NCBI GenBank assembly: GCA_965206775.1
Contig: CBDBKU010000002.1
Location: 2,232,001 to 2,296,000 of the forward strand
Source: VXMF01 sp965206775
GTDB lineage: Bacteria > Acidobacteriota > Terriglobia > Bryobacterales > UBA6623
Direction: 5' to 3'
DNA length: 64,000 bases
Below, piece by piece: positions 55,546 to 64,000 of this stretch. The first letter of the stretch is position 1. Each line of letters begins with the position of its first letter. Position numbers and translations under genes: made by a program. The notes below the pieces were generated by a model that was not told the origin of the DNA, did no database searches, and saw only the letters and a program-made list of their open reading frames with translations.

Positions 55546-57748
55546 TTGTTGGACTTCCAATCGAGTGAGTTTTACCACGGGCTGCTAGACCGCAACGCCG
55601 GCATTGAGTACTTCGATTCACCGCGAGACAACGAAGCCATCTACGACACCTATGTGATCGACTGCGTGCCTGAGCGAGAGGATCTTGGCTGCATGCAGTT
55701 GATCACTTCGACCAGCAATCTTGAGGAAATGCACTCATTGCTTGACAGATCTCTCGACCGGATAGGCCTTAGCCAGAGCACCCTGACCGCAGAGTTTCTC
55801 CTGGACCACCTAAAGGCACTCAGCGGTCGGCTGGCTATCCGTCTAACCGGGCAGGACATTCCGAGCGCTGAGCTCGTAGCGCTTGCGGCCAGCCGTGCCC
55901 TTTGCCTCCAAGAGCGGGCGTCAGATAGGGGAGAGTGCTGGACATCTCTCGATGACGGCTTTCTGGTTCCAGCGGACGACGTCCACGAACTGCTGCCGCC
56001 GTTGGATACGACGAAACGCAAGACCGGCCTACTTTCTGGCCTGATCCACGTCTCGGTGACGCCACCCCGTGGCAAATTGCGCTTCCGATTCATCGAGGTG
56101 AAGCACCGTCGCCATCTCCGAGCTGGGCGAGACCCCACAGTGCTTCGTGATGTGCGTGAGCAGGTCGAGACTTTGCGAAAGAGTTGGAACAAGTGGTATT
56201 CCACGAGGAATCCCCGGTCCTTCCGGGCCCTCCGGCGGGCGAAGTTGGCTCGGGTCCTGAGGTTCTACGCCGACAAGGCGCGTCGGCACCATTTGTCGGA
56301 GGAACGGCACCGGGTCATCACGAGCGAGATTGATCGCATGCTTGCCGAGGGTAGTAGCTACGACTTCCGGGAAGCCGAGCGAGACGACCGGTGTTGGATC
56401 TTCTGTCCCGAATACGCCGGCACCCGGCCTACCGAGATCTCTCCTGCCGACTGGAAAGTGCGAATCTTCCTGTTTGGCCCGGATCTGCTGCCCGACCCGA
56501 GCGGACAACTCCCGGCGGTCGAACAGACGCCGGAAAGGGTCGTGAACGGGTCGGCGGAACTTGTGCAAGCTCCTCCACCTGCACCCACGGATGAGAGCGA
56601 GCCCTCGCCGTCTCTGGATGGTGGAGTCCGCTCTCCCGGTACCGAGAATATGGCTCCGAACTTGCTCCTAGGCCATGCAGGTTCGACCGGCGCGGAAGCG
56701 CGCTGGCCGTTGACCGTCAAGGGCAACCCTCACCTGCTCGTGGCCGGTCTGCCTGGTATGGAAGACCACCTTGCTATTGAACCTCTGCCAGCAAATGGTC
56801 GAGGCCGACGTTCGGCCGATCGTGTTCTCTTACCATCAGGATATTGACGAGAAACTCGCGGAGTCGGCCAGAGATGTTCGATTCATCGATTTCGACGGAT
56901 TGGGTTTCAACCCGCTACACGTTCCTGACCGGGGTTCGCCGACGGCGTATCTCGATGTTGGTGGTGCGCTTCGGGACATCTTCACGGCAACCTATCCAGA
57001 CCTTGGGGACCTTCAAGGGGAACGCATCCGGAAAGCTATCAGGGACAGCTTCACCGAGGCGGGATGGGGCGGCCAGAATGTGACGGCGGATCTGGAGGCT
57101 CCTCCTTTCAGGCGCTTTGTGGAGATCTTGCAAAGCGAGCCGAGGCCGGACCGGGGTCTGCAATCACTGCTTGCGCGTCTGTCGGAACTGGATGACTACC
57201 GCTTCTTCGAGCCCGGGGAACTTCATGGTAGTCTCTGGGAAAGCGATCGGCTGACCATTGTCCGCATCCACAAGACCCGGAGTGACAACCTGCAGAGAGC
57301 ATTCGCCCACCTGATCTTCTACGGTCTCTATAAGGACATGTTCCGTCGCGGTGTTCAGGATCGGATCACCCACGCCCTGATATTTGACGAGGCCCATCGA
57401 GCCGCGGGATTGAAGCTGATTCCCACGATGGCCAAGGAATGCCGCAAGTACGGCATATCTCTCACGCTCGCTTCGCAAGGAGCGAGGGACTTCGATTCCT
57501 CCTTGTTTTCGGCCATTGCCAACTACCTCGTGATGAAGCTGACCGAGGCGGACGCGAAGGCGTTAGTCAGGAATGTCTCCGACTCGCAACAGGAGCGAAG
57601 ATTGGTCGACGCGGTAAAGCAAATGGAGAAGTTCAAGGCGCTGTACTTCCGCGAAGGGACGAGAGCGCCTTCGCACGTGAACCTCCTCGGGCCGAGGTGT
57701 TCGGTCCCGACGGAAGTGCACGAAGAGCCAATGCCGAAAATCATGTGA
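55546..57748 (+). pseudogene. HerA/DptH-like ATPase with nuclease-like middle, truncated and frameshifted in Walker A
   Basis: The first frame (55546-56847) has a helical region, then a segment like PD-(D/E)xK domains (DDGFLVPADDVHEL, RFRFIEVKHRR) as found in the middle of DptH-type proteins. It reaches HLLVAGLPGM and shifts frame. The second frame continues KTTLLLN in LLLNLCQQMVEADVRPIVFS (ATG 56771) with a HerA-like ATPase core: ALIFDEAHRAAGLKLIPTM, LASQGARDFDSSLFSAIANY. So the break lies exactly inside the Walker A loop (G-M-G-K-T). The 5' end abuts the IS1182 fragment and is probably lost. DptH acts in phosphorothioate-linked restriction; no dnd genes are seen here, so the assignment is to the class only. 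Confidence 0.6.
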
Positions 57749-58008
57749 ATCAACAGGTCAGCGCATACCTTAGGTCCGAGCAGTACAATCCGATCACAGT
57801 TGTATTTCCGGAATACAGCCACTGCGAATCCGGTCCCGCACTGCTATGCTAAGGACGTGCATACGAGTGCAGTTGCTCCTCCGTGGAGCATACAGACGAC
57901 GAAGAGTGCCATTCAGAGGCCTTTCGTAGCATGCGATGCATGTGTTGAGTTCCATGCCGCAGGCAGTGGAATCTGTCGAGGCTTCGAGCGCTGAGCCAGC
58001 GTAGCGAA

Positions 58009-58488
58009 TCAGCGCTTACCTCCCCTACTTTCTCTTCTTCTCCCCTCTAGTTCGAGGACGGCGAGGTCTCTGTCCCAGGGAATGGACGTGTTGATTTTCT
58101 TGCGCGTTTCGCGATCTGCCGGGAAACAGGTGAGGAACTCCGCCTTGAGTGCTCCCCGTCTGCCCATCGTGAGCTGCAGGACCACGGCGAATCCTTCGTA
58201 GAACGCGACTCGCCGGTCGAGTCGGTCCGAGCCGTCTTTCCACCCGAAGAACTGTTTGGATTCCGGGCTGACCAGCGCGGGGACGATCCAATCGATCCGC
58301 TTGGCGCGTTCCCGGGAGAAGCGCTGATCGTCTTCCTCGAAGAACGCGTGCCGAAAGCGTCCCGGGGAGAAGTGCACCCGGATCCCATCTGACGTGTAGA
58401 TCTCCTTGCTGCAGTACTCGCGCCAATAGTGATCCCGGTACCTGTCCGGACACTGGTAGCTAACGAACCTAGGCCGTCCCCCTGCCAT
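58009..58488 (-). CDS. Hypothetical protein, possible PBECR-like nuclease domain
   Basis: 159 residues from ATG 58488. The sequence HFSPGRFRHAFFEEDD, FSRERAKRIDWIVPALVSPE, YEGFAVVLQLTMGR and KAEFLTCFPADRETRKKI has the order seen in small phage- and toxin-associated PBECR (barnase/EndoU/ColicinE5-like) domains, with a conserved His and a final TCF/TAF-type strand. I am not certain of the family. The gene is intact; no antitoxin is recognised beside it. Confidence 0.5.
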   Translation of the reverse strand: MAGGRPRFVSYQCPDRYRDHYWREYCSKEIYTSDGIRVHFSPGRFRHAFFEEDDQRFSRERAKRIDWIVPALVSPESKQFFGWKDGSDRLDRRVAFYEGFAVVLQLTMGRRGALKAEFLTCFPADRETRKKINTSIPWDRDLAVLELEGRRRESRGGKR

Positions 58489-59559
58489 TCAACGCATCCC
58501 AGGCCTTCTTTAGGATTCCTTCCGGTCAGCAGTGACCACACCTCACCCCTTCTCCTGGTCGCGGCGAGCTCGGCAACCTTGATCCTGTCCTGAGATTGTA
58601 TCCCCCTACTCGCCGCAATAGGATTTCCAATCCGCCATGGACGCCGACACGATCCGCGTCACCGAATTCGCTCCCGACGGTCCGCTTCTGTCCGAGGGAG
58701 TAGACGATTTCGCTGCCGTGTACCTCCATGTGAACGAGTCGGCTTGCGGCGATCCGGACAGTAGTACACTCGGCGCCTCGAGGGTCGCAGGAACCGTCCG
58801 ACTGATCCAGCCGTGCGAATTCGACTGCGGCCGATAGGAGCCTCCAGTGTGGTGCCTGTTCAGACTGCCAAACTACTCCTGAAGAGTTGGGTCTCTATCG
58901 GATCGTCGTTTCGCTTGGGATCCGTTGCAAACCTAAAAGCACCGTTGCAGGAGGTGCCGGTGAACAGTGCCACTATCCTTCCTCGTGAGACGAGTATCTG
59001 ATCAGAACATGCGATAAGAGCGACTGCACAGCCTACCATATCAATTGAAGCCTACTCCGTTGGAAGCAAACATAACGCCCTTATTCTGGACAGGAGTGAA
59101 TCTACGTGCGCGAGTCGGAAGACCGCCAAAGCGTCAGTCCCGCAAGCAATCCGAAACCGATCTAATCCGACAGATTCTCGCGCTGTTTCATCGAAATAAA
59201 CAGAAATTCAACAACGCGGGCGGCAATGGCAGCGAGGGAGCGGGAGCGGGAGGGAGAGCGATGCAGGACGCGCGGGAGACGGAGCTGGAGACAGAGGCCG
59301 AAGATGGCGGCGACATGGCCGCGGAGGAGGGTGCGGATGCCGTGGACGGTATGCAAATTCTGGACGATTGTGAACGGACGTTCCGATTTGACACTGTTCA
59401 CTTTCCACCGGAATCTGCACTTGAGGGAGCAGTGTCTGGACAGGCGCCACCGCTCGAGCCGTATCGTGCTCCTCGCCCCAATCGCTGAGGACTTGGTCGA
59501 TCCGAACCTGCTACCCTCACTTCCCTTTGGTGTCCACGAAGACTTAGGCACTCTAACTG
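58489..59559. other. Intergenic, no confident gene
   Basis: Open frames exist (58637-58837 plus, 59045-59488 plus) but show no family pattern. 59220-59345 is a purine-rich stretch of GGAGCGGGAGC type whose open frames look like composition artefacts. Confidence 0.35.
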
Positions 59560-59905
59560 CGACGTCCCGGTGCGCGAACGCCTCTTCGAGCTGCGCGAGG
59601 AGCACCTCCTGTGGCGCGTCGGCTCCGCCAGCGACAGCGACAGCAAGCTCAACCCCGCGCTGGGTCGTCCCGGCATGGAGCTGTGGAGCATCCTCGTGCT
59701 GGCCCTACTCAAGCAGGGCATAAATTGCGATTCGACCGCTCGGCGGAGCTGGCGAACAAGCACCTCGACGTGCGCCGCATGCCGGGCCTCTTTCGGACAC
59801 GTTCTGCGACTGGCAGGTCTTCTACCGCACCTTCATGCGCAGTGTCAGCCTGCTCACGCTGGACTTGCTGGCGGCGGTGAATCAGCTCGGGGTGCTTTCC
59901 GAATC
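59560..59905 (+). pseudogene. ISNCY-family transposase, N-terminal fragment
   Basis: Reads VRERLFELREEHLLWRVGSA, SDSKLNPALGRPGMELWSIL, VLALLKQGINCD and after a shift FDRSAELANKHLDVRRMPG, the well-conserved N-terminal region of ISNCY-type transposases. Further frameshifts follow and the DDE region is missing. Confidence 0.7.
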
Positions 59906-60106
59906 GGTAACGCTCGTCAGAGTGATCCACCCGTGCCGCGACCGAATCCTCGGATCCGCTTAGCCCACCGAGGCCAATGCGCTGCCAATCGCAGACTCAC
60001 ACTTCCAACAACCCTTCTTGGTGCCCATTCTCTACACTGAAACCGATAATTGAACTTGCCTGGCAGTGGGCTTGGCCGCCTGTATCAATACGCATATAAT
60101 TCGTTT

Positions 60107-60325
60107 GTGAGCCGAGCCTTTGACACAGCGATAGAGAAGATGTCGGCGCTCCCGCCCGAGGAACAGGACCGAATTGCGCAGTGGCTTCTCGGCGAGCTTC
60201 AGGATGAGGAACGCTGGACTCAAGCGTTTTCAAGTTCCCAACATGCCCTGAGCAGGCTCGCCGATGAGGCCCGAGCTGATATTAAAGCTGGCAGAGCGAC
60301 GCAACTCGATCCTGACAAACTGTGA
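60107..60325 (+). CDS. Small antitoxin-like protein
   Basis: 72 residues from GTG 60107: FDTAIEKMSALPPEEQDRIA, QWLLGELQDEERWTQAF, then a charged tail with RADIKAGRATQLDPDKL. This pattern is common in antitoxins preceding RelE/ParE-type toxins. The stop overlaps the next start (GTGA). The partner toxin carries a nonsense codon, so the antitoxin may be a survivor. Confidence 0.65.
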   Translation: MSRAFDTAIEKMSALPPEEQDRIAQWLLGELQDEERWTQAFSSSQHALSRLADEARADIKAGRATQLDPDKL

Positions 60326-60591
60326 AATCGAGTGCAACGCCCAGTTTCTGGGCTGCCTACCGCAAATGGCCAACGGATATTCAGGGGCTCGCAAGATAAG
60401 CGTACCGTCTCTTCGCAAGCAATCCCCGGCACCAAAGCCTCCGCTTCAAGAAGGTTCACGGCCACGAGCCGATCTACTCAGTTCGCGTCGCCCTCGGATA
60501 CCGTGCGGTTGGTCTGCTCGAGGGTGATGACATTACATGGTTTTGGATCGGAGCCCATGCCGACTACGACCGACTCCTCGCAAGACTCTGA
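60322..60591 (+). pseudogene. RelE/ParE-type toxin with one nonsense codon
   Basis: GTG 60322 opens a 90-codon frame: SFWAAYRKWPTDIQGLAR, then TAA where Lys is expected, then AYRLFASNPRHQSLRFKKV and YSVRVALGYRAVGLLEGDDI, ITWFWIGAHADYDRLLARL. It is otherwise a complete RelE/ParE-type toxin. A single base change would restore it, so toxin inactivation looks recent. Confidence 0.75.
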
Positions 60592-60794
60592 CTAAGCTCC
60601 AAGGCAGCCCAACGGGCCGGTAATTGGTTGCAGGCCGGGCGATCGGAGCTATCTGCTGACGGTTGGCCGACGCAACTCTCACGCCAGACACGGAACCCGC
60701 TTCACGGGGTCAGTCATGCGAGTTGCTTCTGTCGGCGTGGCCCGTAATCGGCTCGGAGGCGAGGACTCAGTTTGGGGGACCGCCGCGGCCGCGG

Positions 60795-60890
60795 TAGTCG
60801 CGCCCATCCACGCAGGCTACTCACCCTCGTCAACGCCATGCTCTGCGAAAACCGACCTGGCAGCCGGAGTCTCTCCGTCGAGGCACTCGC
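60795..60890 (+). pseudogene. Possible IS110-family transposase, C-terminal scrap
   Basis: The frame reads RRLLTLVNAMLCENRPG, similar to the RKLL-LNAML-W end of IS110-type transposases. Too short to be sure. Confidence 0.3.
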
Positions 60891-60924
60891 ATGAACCGCC
60901 CGCGCCCTTGGAAACCTCTCCGGG

Positions 60925-61710
60925 GGTACTGTCAAGGTGGCGTCTGTGGAGAGACACTGGATCGGTGAAATCCTTGAATCGAGGGCACCGCTTCCCACCC
61001 GAGATCATCAGCCACGCCGTGTGGCTCTGTCATCGGTTCACCCTCAGCTTCCGGGATGTCGAAGACCTGCTCGCCTTGCGCGGCGTCACCGTGTCCTACG
61101 AGGCGATCCGATCGTGGCGTCGCAAATTCGGTCCCACCTTTGCTCGGAACCTGCGCCGTCGGCATGGCCGGCTGGGCGATGTCTGGCATGTGGATGAGGT
61201 CTTCGTCACGATCCGCGGGTCACGCCGCTATCTCTGGAGGGCGGTGGACCAGGACGGCGACATCCTGGATATTCTGGTCACGCGCCGCCGGGACGCGGGA
61301 GCCGCTAAGCGCTTTTTCCGCAAGCTCATGAAGGGGCAAGGGGGATCGCCATGGCAGATGGTCACCGACAGGCTGCGTAGCTATGTGGCCGCCTGCCGGG
61401 AACTTGGCCTGTGGGCTACTCATCGAACCGGGCAGTCCGAGAACAACAGGGCTGAGGTGTCCCACCCGCACACCAGGGAGCAAGAACACCAAACGCGTCG
61501 TATCAAGCGCAGGCCCAGCGTTTTCTCGCGGTCCATGCGGCCACCCACAACTCATTCAGGCTCGCACGCCACCGTCTCAAGGCGATCCATCATCGACTCC
61601 TTCGGGAGCGGGCCTTCACCACTTGGAAGACCGCGACGGGTATTCACTGAGCGAAGCACCACGCACCGATGTGCGGATCAGAACCGCTTCGGCGAAAATA
61701 ACTTGACAAT
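60925..61710 (+). mobile_element. IS6-family element
   Basis: Begins GGTACTGTCAAGGTGG and ends, inverted, ATTGTCAAGTTATTTTC, bracketing one transposase gene. About 790 bp, the usual IS6 size. A related, deleted copy is at 28286-28951. Confidence 0.7.
60965..61651 (+). pseudogene. IS6-family transposase, frameshifted near the C-terminus
   Basis: From GTG 60965 (VKSLNRGHRFPPEIISHAVW) the helix-turn-helix and DDE core are complete: first Asp in VWHVDEVFV, second in DILDILVTRR, Glu in SENNRAEVSH. After RRIK the frame is lost by a small deletion. The expected C-terminus (AQRFLAVHAATHNSFRLAR, HRLKAIHHRLLRERAF) continues in another frame to TGA 61649-61651. It might retain the catalytic core but lacks the normal tail. 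Confidence 0.8.
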
Positions 61711-61793
61711 TTCGGCATGGCTAATCACAGGCAAGAAACTCCGGAAACGCAAATCAGACCGCGCATGCTGATGTCTGAGAGTAAGGCTGACCC

Positions 61794-62452
61794 ATGAAAT
61801 CCACACCAGAGAATCCTTCCTCAAATCGACTCACACCCGGCGTCAGTGACGAAGCCTTGCAGGCCGCCATCCAGGCGTCTGGCTATCCGCTTCAGACTCA
61901 GGTGGCCCAGAACCTCTCCGAGAAGTTCTACATTCAAGAATAATGGAGCTATATCGACCGCCAGACGCAAGGTACTAAGGACGATCGATCTGGTCGCCTC
62001 GCGAATGCTCTCGGAATGGGAAAAATCTCAGCCTCGGGTTCGCCCTGAACTCAATCTAGTCATCAAATGTAAGAAGTCGGAGCTCCCATACGTCTTCTTC
62101 TTATCCGACCGCTACACTCGGCTACCCGACTTCCCGACCATCTCCGGGCTGAAGGCAAAGAACGTGGTCATTACTTCCGACGATGATCCCTCCAGTTGGC
62201 ACATGCCGCTGTTGAGCGGATTGGGGCTCGATCAGCACTCCTTCCAGTCGGATTCCGTTCTGTGTAACCTTCAGCAAGTCCGTGAGGAACGGCAAGAAAC
62301 TCGCTCTCTCGGGAAACGACCCCTACCAGAGCTTGATGCTACCGATATTGAAGGCAGTCGATCATTTCGACCAGACTCACATCCCTCCGCCGACGGCGCA
62401 CTATTTCGACGGTCACCTCGTCGTTGGAGTCGGTGTCCTAGCCCATGTTTAA
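61794..62452 (+). pseudogene. PD-(D/E)xK-like protein of unknown function, broken
   Basis: Starts MKSTPENPSSNRLTPGVSDE and continues QTQVAQNLSEKFYIQE, where a TAA interrupts (62 codons before the core). A shifted frame then gives LRTIDLVASRMLSEWEKSQP and LNLVIKCKKSELPYVFFLSD. Another shift gives LALSGNDPYQSLMLPILKAV and HYFDGHLVVGVGVL to TAA 62450. WSYIDRQT-RTIDLVA-CKKSELPYVFF is a nuclease-like D-xCK layout, but the acidic residue expected before CK is Lys here. Likely a dead defence-type nuclease. Confidence 0.55.
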
Positions 62453-62600
62453 CATCGCTCGACCTGCTCGTCGTCGGCCAACACCCCAATTGGCCCCTGA
62501 ATTCCAGCATTTCGTGCGGAAAGCTCGCAGAATCGCGTGTTTTGTGGTTGGTGCCCCCCCCTAGCCTCTGCTTGGTTCATTGGCTTGCCAATCCGTGTAT

Positions 62601-62629
62601 TTGTAGTGGTCGAAATTGTAGTGGTCGAA
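62601..62629. repeat. Short direct repeat near the left end of the IS1634 element
   Basis: TTGTAGTGGTCGAA occurs twice (62601-62614 and 62616-62629), 60-90 bp before the transposase start. A likely subterminal transposase-binding sequence. Confidence 0.5.
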
Positions 62630-62690
62630 TCATCGTTAACTTCCGGGTTTCGCTGGATTGTTCGCCCCCACTCCTGCTAGCCTGAACCTC

Positions 62691-64000
62691 GTGTTCATCC
62701 GCCGCTCGCTCTACCGTCGCGCTCCCGGTGGGACCTCCTATGCCAACTTTCGCTTGGTCCGCTCCACCCGTGTCGGCGGCCGCGTCAAACAGATCACCCT
62801 CGCCAACCTCGGCTCCGGCTTCGACCTGCCCCAGCAAGACTGGCCCACCCTCTGCCAGCTCGTCGAAGCCCTGGCCGCCGGCCAGCCCTTGCCGCCGCGC
62901 GCCGCTGCGGCCTCCCTGGTCCGACGCGCCCGCTCCATCGCCCGCCAAATCGTCGACTTCCACGGCCTGGAATCCGCCACCGACTCCCCCGTGTTGCTGG
63001 CGGTCGATACCGATTCGCTCCAGAACCTGCGGCCGCGCTCGGTCGGCGTCGAACACGCCCCCCTGTGGGCCCTCAACCAACTTGGGCTGCCCGCTTTGCT
63101 GCAAGCCCTCGGCCTCTCCAGGCAACTCCAGGCCTGCGCTGTCGGCTCCATCGTCGGGCGCCTCGCCGGCCGCTGCTCCGAACGCTCCACCAATCATTGG
63201 CTGCGTTCCGACAGCGCCCTGGGCGAACTGCTTGGCACACCCTTCGAAGCGATCTGCGCCAGGCAGCTCTATCGCGCCTCCGACGCCCTCGTGCAGAACC
63301 GCCCCAGCATCGAGAAACACCTTTTCCAAGAGGCGCTTTCGCTCTTTGACCTGCGTCCGAGCGTGACCCTGTACGACCTCACCAACACGTATTTCGAGGG
63401 CCAGGCCAAAGCCCAGCCCGACGCCCGGCGCGGCCATTCCAAGGAGCGCCGTTCGGACTGTCCCCTGCTCACTCTCGCGCTCGTGCTCGACGCCAGCGGT
63501 TTCGTGCGCCGCTCGCAGGTGTTCGCCGGCAACGTGGGCGAAGCCAAGACCCTGCAGACGGTGCTCGAGGGCCTCGCGGTGCCGCGGGGCGCGCACGTGG
63601 TTCTGGACCGCGGCATCGCCACCGAGCAGAACCTGACCTGGCTGCGCGAGCAGGGCTACTGCTACTTGGCGGTCAGCCGCGAGGCCAAGCGCCAGTTCGA
63701 CCCAGCCGAGGCAGCGGCTCTGCAAACAGCCTCCGGTGACCCAGTCCTGGTGCACAAGGTGATCAGCGAGGACGGCCAGGAGGCGCGCCTGTACTGCTAT
63801 TCGCAGCAGCGCCAGAAGAAGGAGCAGGCGATTGAGGACCGTCGTGCGCAGAGCTTGGAGCAAGCGCTGGAGCAGCTGCACGCGGGGCTGTCGCGGCCGC
63901 GCGCACGGCGCAAGCTGGAGGCTGTGCACAAGCGCGTGGGCCGGATGGTCGAGCGCAGCAAGGGCGCCTCACAGCACTACAAGATCTCGGTCGAGGCCGA
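62691..64000 (+). CDS. IS1634-family transposase, runs off the window
   Basis: From GTG 62691 (VFIRRSLYRRAPGGTSYANF) the frame is open to the window end, 436 codons. Conserved IS1634 (IS4 superfamily) blocks are YDLTNTYFEG with the first catalytic Asp, HSKERRSDCPLLTLALVLD, FAGNVGEAKTL, and VLDRGIATEQNLTWLRE with the second Asp. The final Glu region lies further on. The gene looks intact within the window. Confidence 0.87.
   Translation, partial: MFIRRSLYRRAPGGTSYANFRLVRSTRVGGRVKQITLANLGSGFDLPQQDWPTLCQLVEALAAGQPLPPRAAAASLVRRARSIARQIVDFHGLESATDSPVLLAVDTDSLQNLRPRSVGVEHAPLWALNQLGLPALLQALGLSRQLQACAVGSIVGRLAGRCSERSTNHWLRSDSALGELLGTPFEAICARQLYRASDALVQNRPSIEKHLFQEALSLFDLRPSVTLYDLTNTYFEGQAKAQPDARRGHSKERRSDCPLLTLALVLDASGFVRRSQVFAGNVGEAKTLQTVLEGLAVPRGAHVVLDRGIATEQNLTWLREQGYCYLAVSREAKRQFDPAEAAALQTASGDPVLVHKVISEDGQEARLYCYSQQRQKKEQAIEDRRAQSLEQALEQLHAGLSRPRARRKLEAVHKRVGRMVERSKGASQHYKISVEA

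Noticed and set aside
59220..59345. Purine-rich tract with open frames on both strands
   Set aside because: Low-complexity composition keeps frames open; no family match or ribosome-binding site.

Overview
The window is a GC-rich stretch of a Gram-negative genome that has been heavily invaded by mobile DNA and is decaying. The intact non-mobile genes point to an uncultured, possibly host-associated bacterium with an outer membrane: a Slam outer-membrane protein and a TbpB-like barrel protein, Oar-type TonB receptor remnants, a TIGR03437-type secreted protein, an ASPIC/UnbV remnant, a DUF1501 protein with a c-type-heme partner, a sulfatase and a copper amine oxidase remnant. Slam argues for Pseudomonadota. 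TIGR03437, Oar-type receptors and ASPIC/UnbV are most familiar from Acidobacteriota. I cannot settle the phylum from this window. No rRNA, tRNA or CRISPR array was recognised.

Layout. 1-1.6 kb: IS66 and IS21 fragments. 2-3.5 kb: slam. 4.4-16.1 kb: nested mobile DNA. A stub of a TOPRIM-type transposon (4445-4868) is cut by an IS21-like element (4869-16145). The istA gene of that element is split by an 8.1 kb element (6136-14219). The 8.1 kb element is a giant inverted repeat: two opposed copies of the 3' half of a transposon (Mu-type transposase C-terminus, ExeA-like ATPase, TOPRIM primase-like protein) flank a trio of tyrosine recombinases, a RIT element. 16.4-25.1 kb: a 1265-residue protein with 62-residue repeats and two TbpB-like barrel modules (a candidate Slam client), a broken third module, a duplicated 600 bp segment around a DUF4760 gene, and the TIGR03437 protein. 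25.9-38.7 kb: Fic, DUF29, a cut parA, a PIN toxin pair, a further relic of the barrel-protein module, an intact histidine kinase beside a ruined response regulator, HigBA, a broken mrr and a broken DUF4143 ATPase. 38.8-46.2 kb: the heme protein/DUF1501 pair, an NlpC/P60 lipoprotein and a TacAT-like pair. 46.3-50.5 kb: two copies of an Oar-3'/sulfatase-5' segment flanking an intact DUF4143 ATPase. 50.7-54 kb: HigB with an unusual HigA fused to a Swt1-like HEPN domain, a copper amine oxidase remnant and a ParE pair. 54.3-64 kb: a second copy of the IS21 right end, an IS1182 remnant, a truncated HerA/DptH-like ATPase, broken toxin and nuclease genes, ISNCY and IS6 remnants, and an IS1634 transposase running off the end.

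How it fits together. The best host-level story is Slam plus a TbpB-like surface protein family, now separated by mobile insertions and partly degraded. The most unusual mobile structure is the RIT-centred palindrome. The most unusual single gene is the HigA-HEPN fusion. Nonsense codons and frameshifts in otherwise recognisable genes are frequent (mrr, sulfatase, the DptH-like ATPase, a RelE/ParE toxin, a nuclease, a response regulator), which suits relaxed selection and insertion-sequence expansion, though sequencing error cannot be excluded gene by gene.
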